DNA from: Setoptus koraiensis | Lineage: Eukaryota; Arthropoda | Reading direction: 5' to 3' | NCBI GenBank assembly: GCA_048013815.1 | Contig: CM106585.1 | Span: forward strand, 8,928,001-8,992,000 | Length of the DNA: 64,000 nt | In this document: in pieces, positions 48,501 through 61,268 of the stretch | Layout of the letters: every line of letters begins with the position of its first letter | Position numbering within the stretch: the stretch's first letter is position 1 | Notes under the pieces: model-generated | What the model saw: only the letters and a program-made list of their open reading frames with translations | Databases searched by the model: none | Told to the model about the DNA's origin: nothing | Program-made: the position numbers and the translations under genes

Positions 48501-50612
48501 TCTGTTTCCACACACAATCGAGTGCAATAGGCCACATGATAGATTGTGCCGGTGGCACCACAGGACACCTTTCCAGGAACTCGCCACTCAACTGTGCACA
48601 ACGAGTGGGGCGATAATAGCTCGTTACTAACGACTCGTTACCCGCGACAATAGGTGTGGATATTCATGAGTTCATGAGTTCACGGGTGCACACACTAGCG
48701 GACACATTAGCGGATATCTGTGGATACTTGCCGATTGAATGCCATGCCAGCGCAAGTTCACATCCGCATTCGGCGGGCCCTTAGCGCGCGACATTTGTTT
48801 AGCGAGAGACATTGTTATTTATCCGACTCTGTCACTATCAGCAGTACACATGTAACAGCTATTTGGTGTGCATTTATTTACCTGCAAAATACGTGTAACA
48901 ACACGCCATTCCAGAGTTGACTCGATCAGCTCTGGAGAGATCTAGCGTTGGCCGCTGCCAGACGTTACTGCCAGCAACGTACGTAGAGTACGTTGCCTAC
49001 AACGGGCTGCAGTGGCCTTTTCCGGTTCTCCAACACGCCGGCTCGGTGAACTCTGACTGACATGAATTGTCTGGCATTTCTAGAGAATCGCAGCGGCGAT
49101 AATTTAATAAACAATTTTAATTATTCGCAAAATGGCTCAGTCAACGGAGCTATCTGATTTTATTTTATTCATTCGTTGTCGCGCTCAATTCATAGAAAAA
49201 CAGCCTAATGTTGGCAATTGGCATAAGACAACATTCATCGAATTGAATGCATGAATGAGAGACAACGGGCTGGGGGCATCTCCGGCCAGCGCCACGACAA
49301 TTGTCAACAACAATTGTCAACAATAACTTAATAATTTAATAATTTGTACACAGTCAATTGTAAACAGGCTGTCATTGATCCAGCAGGGACATTTGTGGTT
49401 GTTGCTGCATCAGATAACTCTGGCGTGATTGAAAGGCACACTTATGAGCTGAGAGCGACGAACGTGACCATCAATGTTTGAGATGCTGTCAGGTTTTGGG
49501 CAGGTAAGGACGCGATTGGCCGGTCGTGACTGGTCTCGCGCTCGTTAATCTTTTATCGAGTCGAGCCCGGCTCAATGAGAGATGCTGTTGATATGTTGAA
49601 GATGCGCCGTCGCTAGAATTAATAGTAATTAACAATTTCGTTGCCATCGTCAGCTCAAACAAGTGGCTGGCGCGGCGCAAGATACGCCAGGCAGCTCAGA
49701 TACTCTCGCTCTCTCTCTCTCTCATGTGCACAATTCTAGAATTTTTGCCAACAAGGAATTAATCCTAATCCAAGTGCAAGTCCGAGTCTCAGCTCCGGCT
49801 TGAGTTCAAGCTACCCAGCACAACACCAGCTAGCGCCATTCGGGCTAGGAACGCTCCAGTGATATTTTGTCTGATTTTCTATCTGTTTCTATCTGTTTGT
49901 TTGTATGTTTGGCTGCTGGCAATGCTGCGAAAAATATATGCTAATGCAGACACGGAATAAGAAGTAAACTAGTTTCACTATCACCTTTGCACACTGTACA
50001 CTGTACTGGCGCGCTGCTGTCACCTCGCCACTAGCCACACTAATGGCTAAAATCTTGATCTTGACTCCCACATAGATTGTGCAGTGAGCAATTAGAGACT
50101 TGCAAGCTTTTATCATATCACGTTCATATCATATTATATTAGTTATCCGGCGACTTGCGCTAGCAGCAACTGCTATTTATAAGCGCTATGCAAAGTCCCG
50201 ACTCAAATGCATCTCGAGTGGAGCGTGTGCAACAATTCAATTATCTATGCAACTTATTATTAGACTTGTTAGTTAGTATGTTGTAGCAAGTGTCCGGCGA
50301 GCCACTAATAGCAATAGCTGGCTGCAGCACAACAACAATTTAATACCAACAATACATATTTAACCTGATAGCTGCCATTGATTAGTTAGTTAGTGCTAGC
50401 TATCGGAGCTCGGCACACCAGCCAGCGAGCGAGTGCATATCAGCAGCAGCAGCACCAGTAGCACCAGTAGTTGTCCATCATTAGCGTAGTTGACCATCGC
50501 CAGTGTCACCGGAAGTGAGGCGAGCTTCAGCAGCAAGCTCAATTGTGCCAGTGGCAGCAAACAACAACAAAAGACAACAAGCACCTTCATCAACACAAAC
50601 ACAACAACCAGT
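42515..50612. other. Head-to-head spacer between STAT and the GMC oxidoreductase
   Basis: About 8 kb without a supported coding exon. It becomes GC-rich from about 43.6 kb and resembles the beat introns. Features seen: (CA)n at 44033-44058 and 44487-44507, an 18-bp TGGATAAATGGCGYCRAC-type repeat at about 46325-46375, TTTGGCTCA-type repeats at about 46565-46620, and an 8-bp inverted repeat near 48980. It must hold both promoters and may hold 5' exons of STAT, including a missing N-terminal domain, but I could not find such an exon. Confidence 0.4.
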
Positions 50613-53357
50613 ATGAGCTTTGTGGGTCCCCTCCTGCCGGCTCTAGTTCCGCTGACCACATTGCTGTGGATCAGGGCGGCCGATCACTCTGTCACCATCA
50701 GCAGGAACGATTGGGAAAATGAATACGATTACATCATAGGTAAGTGTGCGCTCGTCGCGTCGGCCCATGAGTCGGCCCATGAGTCGGCCTCATGATTCGC
50801 CAGTCATGACTCGCGCCACTCATGAGCTAATGAATAATTCAACCAGCGTCCCGTGGCATGCAATTAACAAAATAAACATCTAACCACTCACCGTCGATAT
50901 TGGGCCCATCGCGAATCGCTAATCATCCAGTTGGCGGCGGCTCCTCTGGCGCTGTCATGGCCAACAGACTCAGCGAGGACGAAGATAAAACGGTTCTTCT
51001 TTTAGAAGCGGGCGGGAGTGAGAACATACTGTCGGATATACCCATCGCGGCCGCAACCCTGCAGCTCACTCCCATAGACTGGGCCTATCAAACGGAACCG
51101 CAAGAGGCCTCGTGCTTCGGTCTGGTCAACAGGGTAAGTGCTCTCATATTATAGTGTATCAGCTATATTGTATATCGGCCAATCAGCGAGCCACCAATTA
51201 ATTCATGTCAACTAATCAACTCTCTGTCGTGTCGCGTTGTGTTTCGTCGTGTTTCGTCGTGTTGCGTCGTGTCGCGCGCAGCGGAGTCGCTGGCCACGTG
51301 GACGGGTTCTTGGCGGCTCGTCCGTGCTCAACTACATGCTCTACATAAGAGGCAATAAGCGCGACTACAACAGGTGGGCCGCCGAGGGCGCCGACGGCTG
51401 GAGCTGGGCGGACGTGTTTCCCTATTTCCTCAAGTCGGAGGACAACAGAGACGAGGGCTTCGCGACCAACGGTAAGTCACCGCAGACTGCACTTGCAGCA
51501 GCAACTCGATCACCAGCAATAATTCACCCATGATCGACTCACATCATAATTCGTATCATAACTCATATCAAATCCCCCTGTTTGCACACCCACACGCACC
51601 CACGCGCAGGGTACCACGGCACGGGCGGCTACCTGACCGTGTCGACGCCACCCGATCCGTCGCCCATTGGCCAGGCCTTCCCGGAGGCGGGCAAGCATTT
51701 GGGCTATCCCACGTCGGACCTAAACGGACCCGTGCAGGCGTCCTTCTCGATACCCCAGGGCACAATTCGTCGGGGCGCTCGTTGTTCCACTTCGAAGGCC
51801 TTCTTGCAGCCGGCCCGTAACAGGCCCAATTTGCACGTCATCACATTTGCCTACGTGAACAAGATATTGTTCAATTCGGAGAAGCGAGCCGTGGGCGTTC
51901 AATTCGAGCGCTTCTCGCTAACCAATGTAGTGTATGCCAACAAAGAGGTTATTGTATCCGGCGGCAGCATAAATTCGGCGCAATTGCTCATGCTGTCGGG
52001 CGTGGGACCCGCGGATCATTTGCGCTCGTTCGGTATACCCGTTGTGTCTGATTTGCCCGTTGGCCAAAATCTTCAGGATCACATTTATCCGGCGCTGCCG
52101 TTCACCGTGGACCGAAAGATAACATTGGTGCAAAGGCGCGTTGTGACATTGCCCAATTTGGTTACCTATTTCTCGTTGGGTCGCGGACCCATGACGGCGC
52201 TGGGCGGCGTGGAGGGTCTCGGTTTCATCAAGACCAAATATACCAACGCCAGCGACGACTGGCCAGACTTTCAGATACACATGCTGACCGGATCGCTGGT
52301 GTCGGACGACGGCCAAACGTTCAGGCGAGTGCAGGGCGTCACTCAGGAACTGTTTGAACAGGTGTACGTGCCCTACATGAACTATGACACATTTAGCATG
52401 TATCCGGTGCTGTTGAGGCCCAAATCGGTGGGCTATATCAAATTGCGCTCAGCAAATCCCAATGATCCGCCTATAATAGATCCGAAATATCTCACGCATC
52501 CGGACGACATCCATTCAATGGTGGACGCTATGAAAATAGCCATTGCCGTGGGTCTGGCGCCCTCATTTAGACAATACAATTCGGCACTGTTTACCACCGT
52601 GTTTCCAGGCTGCGAAATATACACTCTGTATTCGGACGCCTATTTGGCTTGCGTGGCTCGCGTTTACACCAGCACCATCTACCATCCGGTGGGCACCTGT
52701 CGCATGGGCAAACTAGAGGATCCGCGAACCGTTGTCGATACGCAACTCAGAGTGAAGGGTGTACAGGGTTTGCGGGTTGTCGATGCCTCCATCATGCCCA
52801 CCATTGTTTCGGGCAACACTAACGCGCCCGCCATCATGATAGCCGAGAAGGCGGCCGACATGATCAAGGGACGCAAGCTGGCGCCCTACGAGCCCGATCA
52901 CACTCCGCTGCAGGCGTCGCCCGCGAGCCCGGTGCCGCGCCACTTGAGTCCGGAGTTTAACATGGATCAGCTTATTGCCAAATTAAGAAACAAACGTGAC
53001 ACCTCCACAGTGAGCGTAACACAACAACAACAACACAAACCGACATTATTGTCGCGACAACAACAACCGGAAATAGAGTCACACTACAATTCACAGCAAC
53101 TGTTTAGGGAACAGTCACAGCAGCAGCAGCCGGCATTACAACCGCAACCAAGGCAACTTGTGACCCTTGAAGGAGAAACAGGACCAGAATATTACTTTGG
53201 CAACAGACTAAACGAGAGCACTCTATTGAACAGTGTAGCCACTCACATTTATCCCTCGTTTGCTGGCTTCTATTCACAACAACAACAACAGCCCAACGTT
53301 GCTGCCATTCATAAATTACATCAATCGCCGCCATATTTGATATCACCGGTACATTAA
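50613..53357 (+). CDS. GMC-family FAD oxidoreductase (glucose dehydrogenase-like)
   Basis: Four exons (50613-50739, 50931-51133, 51282-51471, 51610-53357) join in phases 1, 0 and 1 to give 755 residues. A signal peptide at about 1-23 is followed by the FAD-binding [16 protein letters not shown] from residue 43, LLLEAGG, the GMC signature [19 protein letters not shown], and [17 protein letters not shown]. The C-terminal active site has His532 in [10 protein letters not shown] and Asn576 in the GNTNAP motif. Family members oxidise alcohols such as glucose, choline or ecdysone; the substrate cannot be read here. The signal peptide implies secretion or the extracellular face. The catalytic part ends near residue 600 at AAD MIKG, and about 155 Gln-rich residues follow, unusual for the family. 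A polyadenylation signal AATAAA lies at 53656-53661. Confidence 0.93.
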
Positions 53358-53824
53358 ATGGGATCGAAATCAAAACCACTCAATGATTGAAGCTGTTCGT
53401 TTAAATCAATAATAATTAGGAGCATCTGCAAAGATTTTGTTTTTTAAATGACAACTAACAACTTGTAAAGCGAATAAGCGACTGAATAATCGGTGAGGGT
53501 TTCAACACAAACACACTATCAATTTAGATAGCATCAACATATATTTATATGTACCATTTGAACACTTCCTAAACAGCATTACTTAAATGCAATTATTTAA
53601 TTCATTAAACAAACACGAGTTTATAATCGACAACAATAGAGAGGATGATAGATTCAATAAACTAGACAATACATACATGTACAATATACCATCATTCGTT
53701 CAACAAGGGAATTCTCTCAATGTCCCTATTTTTCACAGCCCACGTTAGTGGCTGACCATCATTTCGACACTCAATGATACTCACAATTCAACGCAGAGTA
53801 ATCCCTACCTAAAGTAGTAGATTG
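53358..53824. other. 3' flanks of two convergent genes
   Basis: AT-rich spacer containing the plus-strand AATAAA at 53656. No gene is seen. Confidence 0.5.
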
Positions 53825-55197
53825 TCATTTCACGAGTATAATAAATAGTTTTTTTTTATTGTGACTACACTGCCGGATTGTTTGCAATTCAATGCTATTG
53901 CGATACCAATTGTTACACTCCTTTGAGATATTCTGCTGTAGATCAGACTTCGAAGGGGTCGCCTGTTTTGATGGCTTCGTGCTGGTGAAGCTATTCATCT
54001 GGAAAAAAAGTGATATTAAATTAGATAATATTGATGTAACAATCGCAATTACACGTATCATCCTTCGTGGTGCTCTTGCTTGGCCTTCCTTCCTACTCTG
54101 GAGACAAGAGGCGCTAGATCGTAATCTTCGTTCGAGGAGTCGCTGGAGTTGTCGCTAGAATCTGAAAACGAAGATATAAGGTTCGTCATAGACGGCAATA
54201 TACCTATACATTTGAGAACGCCCTTCGATTGGCACTGGCTGTGTGAATCTGTTCGCGCTAGGCACTCCCTTTTAGATGATTCATCGGGATCACTATCAGA
54301 ATCTTGGTCCTGTTTCTTCCTTTTCAATAGTTCATTAGTGGCCGTTGAGTTTACGGGTTCGAGTTTGGATACAGGTCCGCTGCTTTCGGACTGAGATTGA
54401 GCTGCTTTGTTGGCGGCCCTCCTCGAGCTTCTCGTCTCTCTACCACTGTCCATTGGTTCCGAGCCGGAGTTATGTGAGTGGCCGGCATTATCGTCGTCGT
54501 CGTCATCATCATCACTGTAGTCAGCACATAATCTACTGGGTGCTTTTGTCGCGCTTACCGGCTGACTTTTGTCGTCTTCGAGATCCTGGACGGCACCCGC
54601 TGAAGATGTTTTAGATGATGGCGGTGTTGTTGCTGGCTGTGACGCAGATTTGGGAACTATACGAATGAGATTGGATAATTTCTCACGTCTGATGCCCTTG
54701 GATGTTTCTGGTTTAGCACTGGACGAATCGGCCTTGGGAGTGCCGCCCCAGGTGAGCAGTTTTTGTAGTTTTTCCTCTTCTTCGTGACGGGACGACATAA
54801 TGCGCTTGTATTGCTCAATTACCTCCAATTCCTCTCGTCTTCTTGAGATCTCTTCTTTCAATTTCTGCTGATCCACTCCCTTCAAAAAGTCCACTTCGTC
54901 CTCATCGAGCTTACAAACAAAATTAGATAAGCGCTGAGCATCTTCAATCAGTTCTTGCTTTTGCATCTTTTGATCCATTAAACGCTGATACAAGGGTCTG
55001 GTGTCGTCAGCTGGATCAAGCGATTCAACATCGTCCACCTGTCTATCGATCAGATCCTTAGTGGCTTGCTCTATGGCGAGAGCTTTCTCTATTTTAGCGG
55101 CAGCTTCTTTGAGTTTGAGTTTACTTTCGGCATCCTCCTTGTCGTTGATAAATGACAATATTCTAAATGCTGGCTTTTCAGTAGTTGACTGGCTCAT
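53825..55197 (-). CDS. PSME3IP1: PSME3IP1 / FAM192A (NIP30 domain) homologue
   Basis: The ATG at 55197 opens a frame to a TGA at 54058 (379 residues). The N-terminal NIP30 region is clear: RPLYQRLMDQKMQKQELIED, then FVCKLDEDEVDFLKGVDQQK and a charged coiled coil to about residue 145. The middle is Ser/Asp-rich and contains an eight-residue Asp run. CIGILPS near residue 330 matches the C-terminal motif of the family. In vertebrates the protein binds the nuclear proteasome activator PSME3 (PA28-gamma). A better end may come from splicing: donor AGA/GTAGGA at 54096, acceptor TTTTTTTCCAG at 53999, phase 0, adding exon 53998-53825. That gives PLVSRMNSFTSTK, close to the vertebrate ending as I recall it. 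Both models share the first 367 residues. Confidence 0.85.
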
Positions 55198-58100
55198 CTT
55201 GCTCACTATTCAAATATCTCTTGTTTAGTTCACACAAAACAAGCTTACACAGGCCTGCAATGATAGAGACAGCTCGTGCCTGAGATAATTAATTAGTATA
55301 TAATTAGTTAATCGATTAGCTAATACAATAATAAAATTGTTTCATTATTTTCTATCTGCAACAATATCAACTGTTTGATAACAATAATTTTAGCCTCGAG
55401 ACCGGGCTTCGATGCGGCACGCTTTCGTTGAGGGCGTGACGCACACGACCGTCGTCAATGACACACCCCTCTCCTTATGTTGTCGTTTCGAGGCACCTCC
55501 TCCCAGGGAGACTCCCCTGTCTCCTACAACCCAGTAAGGTGTCAGATTTTTTTCTAATGGGTCTGTCAGCATAGATCTCGGCGCGCTCAATCCGATACGG
55601 ATAACCAGTTTCCTTTCTTTTTTCCCTTTCCTCTACTATTGTATTAGCTAATCAATTAACTAATTAATTATCATCCGAAATCTGATCAATTTTGCAAAAA
55701 GACGTGCGCGATAAATTGAGCGGTAACCATGACATTAGCGCACGTTTATTGCAATTTTCTCGCTTCTATATTTCTAGAAATTAGTGCACTGAAAATCATT
55801 GCCTTCATAAAGTGAAGGACGCACTAATTTCATTCACAGATTTCATTAACATACCCAATTTCGTTGACAGACCCATCCGAAAAAATCTGACGCTACCACC
55901 TACTTAGGCCCTAATTGGCGAGCTGCAGCAAGTAAATAAAATATTGATGTATTTCGCATGTGCAAGCACGGGCAAAATGTATGCAACAATAAACAGTCAC
56001 TCTGCACCCTACGGACGGAGATCGGAAAAGTCAGTTGAAAACTTTTCATACCTTTTTCTACTTTCAGTGATATTGTCTAATCATTCCAGTTGAAAGTCGA
56101 GCTACGAGATGAGCATTTTTTGGTTCGGCTTGGTTTGCAACAGTTTCTACAATGTATCTCAAAATAGCAAATACACATGTATTATCTCATACAGACAAGA
56201 GAAACTCGACGAGTGGATAGTCGCATACAAAGTGACATGGTGAAAGATGTCTAGACAGAAGAGTTGCTCAATAGCAAAATCAACACAGCTTGACAATCTA
56301 GATTATTATGAAGTGTTGAGGTGTTTTATAATGCTGCGATGCACCAAATGCACCAAATGCACCAACGATATCCGGATGCGTCAAATGAGTGTGAGCAAAT
56401 CACGATCCAGCGGAAGCAAGCGACCAATAAGCAAAGGCAATTCTAAAAACAATATAACACTCTGTTTGGGTTGTAACTAATCACTGGATAGTGGTTGTTG
56501 TTGTCGCTGAGCAAACACCATTATTGGGTGCGGCCCTCTCAATGAGGTGAATACTGCAAGAGTATCAGAGCTTAATTGATAAATATGATCTCTATGTGAA
56601 ATAACGAGGTGCGAGTTTACTTTGGTCAGCTCGATATCAGGTAACATAGAGCAAAAACTTTCTAGTTGGCTGTATTTGGGCCCATTCAGTAGCCACGGTT
56701 GACAGTGATTGACAGAGGCGTGCGCCCACAATGCCAATATTATCACTCTTGTAAACTATTTCTTTCTGTTCGATTGTCATGACAACATAGTAAGTGAGCA
56801 CAGGACGGAATATTTGTCAACAATAATAATCACACATCAATTGAACCTTGCCTAACTGGAGCAGTTGACCAACAGCAGTGCTTGGCCACATATTGGCCGC
56901 GGAGCTTAAGTTGCCAGGTTAGTTTTCATGCATAATAATGGATAATTCCACTATTTTGTTTACTGTTTGACGTGCTGTTTGACCACCGTGAATAATATAT
57001 CATCACATAATTACCACATGGATATCGCATGGATTATCATGCGATTGCTAGTTTGTGGTTGCAACAATACAATGACGAAAAGAATACATTGCAAATGTGT
57101 GATGGTCATGAACAGAGTGAATGACGACGAGATTCTTCATCCGGCTTTGTAATCTATAAATGAGATGAGCGACATCTCACTTTGAGATTATGCATACGAG
57201 GCACGTCATTTGATTTGTGTTGGATCACTGTAGCAGCAGCATTAGCAATGGCCGTATCACATCTTGATAACATAGCTCAACAGAGTACGCTGAGACTCTT
57301 AGATTAGTCAGTTCAATTGTGATTGATCCAGTGTTTTCCAGTAATTTCCTAGCAGCAAAAGTTTACTATCGACAAAAGCAAAGATAACGACGACTTGAGA
57401 TGTCACTGTCACTTGTCGGTGATGATGTGTCGTCTTATCAAGTTATTTGCAATCCTGTCAAAATGACAAATCAACAACAACAACAGCACTTAAAAGTAAT
57501 AGCTCACTAATGAGTTTATAATTAAGTAGCGTCAGCAACAAGTACCACGCAATAACAGGCTGCCTATATTGATTGGAAACAAAATATCATATAGGTAAAT
57601 AGCATTTCCAATTTGCATGTGAAATTCTTTCAGCCCAGTCATCCAAGTTTAAATAGCCTCAAGCCGTGTGACAGGGTTGCTTATTTAGGGTGTGAATAGG
57701 TTATTTAATGAGAAAATATTATGTTACCTCACAATAAACAAGGCGCAAGTTCGAAGAGCAAACAATCAGCAGCATTTATTAATTTAGCCAATATTTATAA
57801 TGAATCTCATTATTGGATTAAGTTAGCTCATCGTGGAGATTTCACGAGACTTGTCGCTGACAAGGTCGCACGACACCAATCAATTGCCAAAGCGGACATT
57901 GTAGCCGGCTATCAAGATTGCCCGTCGTGAGCCATAACTCAAGCCCTACAAAAATACAAATACAGAGCAGCGACATCACGTCATTATGGTTAGTATCATG
58001 CTCGAAACGTCCATCATCAATAGTCCACCAGAATAGACGCAACAACAACATTCAATGAGTAACGGGAGAGAGAGAGCGAGAGACCAATTAGGAGAAGAAG

Positions 58101-58658
58101 TGTTATTGTTCGTGCGCGATTGTCGTCATTGTTATTTCGAGAAATTTCCCCATTCCTGTTGGGGAAAACAACACAATTAGTTGCAATCAGATTGGCGAAT
58201 ATTGTTACAATATATCATTAGAGCATCTTGAAACGCCAGTACAGCATACATAGATATAAACATATATATATATACATATAAACAAGGTTTTGTGTACGGC
58301 GTGCGCAAATAACAACTACAATTGAAAATGCGACCAGTGATATCAGCAACTCATTAGCGATTATTATTATCATTATTACTATTACTATAATTATTATTTT
58401 ATCAATCATTCGAGACATGTACCAAGCATAAGATCGGGCTGTGTTATTGTCGACAGCGTGCTCGTCATTTAATGACAACTACCCCTAGTTAGTGCCATTT
58501 TCTGTTTTTTTTTTCTCTCTATCTATCTCTCTCTCTCTCGCTGACTGACTTTCTATAAGCTGACTACTGCTGTGGACACCGGTACCGAACTAGATAGTCG
58601 ATCAATTGTCGCAATTCAGGTGACAACCATCGCAGAGCATCGTCTAGAGGTCACTACG
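55198..58658. other. Divergent spacer upstream of PSME3IP1 and the bHLH gene
   Basis: AT-rich and without a supported gene. It contains a possible inverted-repeat element at 55530-55900, a triple CACCAAATG-type word at about 56341-56365 and a pyrimidine-rich run (CT)n at about 58510-58540. The proneural-type gene to the right probably takes regulatory input from here. Confidence 0.4.
55539..55895. mobile_element. Possible non-autonomous element with about 29-bp inverted ends
   Basis: The 29 bases at 55540-55568 (TGTCAGATTTTTTT...GGGTCTGTCA) and those at 55865-55892 are inverted copies with only a few differences. They are about 355 bases apart from end to end. Inside are further short repeats of ACCCAATTTC and TTTCATT words. 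No obvious target-site duplication is seen and no coding sequence lies inside, so a MITE-like element is only a suggestion. Confidence 0.35.
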
Positions 58659-61268
58659 ATGATCCGGTGCAATCGTCAGTGTTATGCAACAACCATGAGC
58701 AACGATCGTTACAATAATAACACCAATAAGAATAGTGAAGATGTCTGCAGAGAAAATGAAGAGAAAATAAATTATGGTTCAATCGACGGCATAACAACCC
58801 ATGGAATGCAACAGCAACAACCACAACAGCAACAACAATATTGCACCCCCAACTATATCACCTTGGACAATAACAACGGCGAATGCAAACAAACAGCCAC
58901 AAGCAATCATCAGCTTACTGCTGTGTCAGCCAGTAATGACCTATATCATAGACATCATCAGAGTCACCAAAACCAATATTTAAATAATGACATGACAATG
59001 CTACAGCATTGCAACAACAGCAATGGTTGCCATCCAACGTGTCTAATTAGCCGAATGACTGTTGCCGACGATGAAACAACAATCATTACAGCCAACAACA
59101 ATTGTAACAACAGCAGCAACAACAACAACAACAACAACAACATCAATGTCTGCCTAGGTAATGTCAACCAAATTTGCTCTAATAATAATGTTATTGTCAA
59201 CACCACAAGCAACTTTGACAAGGCACTGATTACCACCACAGATACTATTGGTCTAGCTAACACAACTACTACAAGTAGTAGTAATAATGATCATCATTGT
59301 GATAATGATAATAAGACAACGACGACATTATTAGATATGATGGATCAATCATCGATAAGTGCCGAGCTCGCAAATAATGCTAATGATGATAATAACAAAA
59401 TGATGCTAGATAATAATAATATAGGACCGACATATTGCTATAAGTTGTCGATGTTAAGTCCCAGTCATTCATGTTATCACTATGAAAATAAACAACAACA
59501 AGAAGCGCAAATATTGTCACCTAACTCACCTATTCATGGGGAGCCCACCAAAAATATAAATGACTTTCATGGAAAAACCAACAATTGCAGCAACAACAGC
59601 GTGTCTTTAATTAATTCAATGCGTCAAGTGTGCCATTTAAATTCATCTTCAACGAATAATTGTCCAATCAACAAAACTTTGGCTTCGAGTGACTATATTC
59701 CAGTGACAACAACTTTACAAGAAATCAAAACTCATCCATCGTCGAATATCCACGCAGCAGCGCATTTATCCAAATTGCCTTGCGTCCCGCAGCAAAGACA
59801 ACAGCAACAGCAGCAGCAACAACAACAACAACAAAACAGTTTCAGCAGCCGTCAGCATGATGAATTATTTCAACCAGTCTGCAGCACCTTCAAACAACGA
59901 GAAAATATTTTTATAACAGAAACTATGCAAACTAAGAAACTGATACAACTAGAACCTGATAAGACACCTGCAAACAGAGCCGTTAGTGAGGAGAAAATTG
60001 TTCATTCTGCAAGCCAACAACAAGTGTTGAGCGGCGCAAGGTTATCGGCAGCATCAAGTGGGGCCAACGTGGTATCAAATTGGGGTCGGTGTCATAATCA
60101 GTTTTACGAAACTGGCAGCTATTTTGCCAGTGATGGCGACACGCAACAAATTGGATTGAGAGAAAAATCGGCACAGTCTGCGGACAGCGGCGGACAATTC
60201 GTTCAGACAATTAGTTGCAAAGGCAGCATGGACACCGAATCGGCCCCGAAATCTCCGGCCTCTCTGACAAATACTGGGGCTGATTCAACGATTTCAGCAC
60301 CCGCTTGGTTTCATATGGAAACGGCGACCCGGGCCCAGCAGCAACAGTTTGCACCAGGGCAGCAATATAATTGTTGCAGCGACGCTTCAAACAAAGATTT
60401 TGCCTGTCCACCTGTGCAAGAGAACAGAAATTTGTTTTCTGGACAAACATCCAGTGAATCAATTCAAGTGCAATCGACAGCTCAAATTGTGAAGTATCCA
60501 CTAGAGGATGCTCCAGTTACAACAAGCTCCCCAAATACTTTATTGAGTATTGGCCATACAAATTTGTTGCGGCGATATCCCGGTGTCACTGAATTCGCCG
60601 CCAGCTCGAGCGACAGTAAAGCCAATTCTTCGAAGCATCATCACCATTCAAGCGGTCATTCTTCGAAGCAACGCATCGAACACAAACATCAAACAAAAAA
60701 ATTGCTAGACCCATTCAGTGAGGAATGTCGTATACGATCGCCAAAAGAATGTTACTTTTCAGATGTTCAAATACATTCCCAGAGAGAGGCCCAGCAACAA
60801 TACTTGAAACAACAAAACATACTGAGCGGTTTGTCTGAAACCGCATGCCTGCAAACGTTGGACCAAGGTAGCAGCACCGGAAGCAGCGAATTGGCGCACA
60901 CTTCGGCAAGCTTGTCTTCCGGTTCCAATCAAACGACTAGCCCTTCGAACAGTTGTTTGAAGGTTGAGTCGCAGCAGCAACAAGTTGAGTTGGAACAATT
61001 TATAGTGAAAAGAAACGAACGAGAAAGATGGCGCGTTCGAAATGTTAATGAGGCTTTCGACAATCTAAAGAACGCATTGCCGTTGGAGTCGGCACAATTG
61101 AACAAGAGAATGTCCAAAGTAGAGATACTCAGAGCGGCCATCGATTACATAAGAAATTTAGATGTCTTGCTACAGGACCGAAGCGGCAGCGGTCGTAACT
61201 CACCTGTGCAAGAAGCAACACCAAATGACAAAAACAAGAATGGCTCCTCATCGATAGCTACCAAGTGA
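58659..61268 (+). CDS. Large achaete-scute-type bHLH transcription factor
   Basis: From the ATG at 58659 the frame runs 869 residues without an intron; a second ATG at 58695 is also possible. The bHLH lies at the very end, about residues 783-838: basic region KRNERERWRVRNVNEAF, helix 1 with FDNLKNALP, and helix 2 with RMSKVEILRAAIDYIRNL. The NERER basic region and the SKVE..LR.A..YI pattern are those of the achaete-scute (ASC/ASCL) family, which binds E-box DNA as heterodimers with E-proteins and sets neural fate. Everything before it is Asn/Gln/Ser/Thr-rich with polyN and polyQ runs and His clusters. Typical family proteins have 200-350 residues, so this one is greatly enlarged. It lacks introns, as ASC genes often do. 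Which paralogue it is (achaete-scute, asense or ASCL3/4-like) is not clear. Confidence 0.82.
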   Translation: MIRCNRQCYATTMSNDRYNNNTNKNSEDVCRENEEKINYGSIDGITTHGMQQQQPQQQQQYCTPNYITLDNNNGECKQTATSNHQLTAVSASNDLYHRHHQSHQNQYLNNDMTMLQHCNNSNGCHPTCLISRMTVADDETTIITANNNCNNSSNNNNNNNNINVCLGNVNQICSNNNVIVNTTSNFDKALITTTDTIGLANTTTTSSSNNDHHCDNDNKTTTTLLDMMDQSSISAELANNANDDNNKMMLDNNNIGPTYCYKLSMLSPSHSCYHYENKQQQEAQILSPNSPIHGEPTKNINDFHGKTNNCSNNSVSLINSMRQVCHLNSSSTNNCPINKTLASSDYIPVTTTLQEIKTHPSSNIHAAAHLSKLPCVPQQRQQQQQQQQQQQQNSFSSRQHDELFQPVCSTFKQRENIFITETMQTKKLIQLEPDKTPANRAVSEEKIVHSASQQQVLSGARLSAASSGANVVSNWGRCHNQFYETGSYFASDGDTQQIGLREKSAQSADSGGQFVQTISCKGSMDTESAPKSPASLTNTGADSTISAPAWFHMETATRAQQQQFAPGQQYNCCSDASNKDFACPPVQENRNLFSGQTSSESIQVQSTAQIVKYPLEDAPVTTSSPNTLLSIGHTNLLRRYPGVTEFAASSSDSKANSSKHHHHSSGHSSKQRIEHKHQTKKLLDPFSEECRIRSPKECYFSDVQIHSQREAQQQYLKQQNILSGLSETACLQTLDQGSSTGSSELAHTSASLSSGSNQTTSPSNSCLKVESQQQQVELEQFIVKRNERERWRVRNVNEAFDNLKNALPLESAQLNKRMSKVEILRAAIDYIRNLDVLLQDRSGSGRNSPVQEATPNDKNKNGSSSIATK

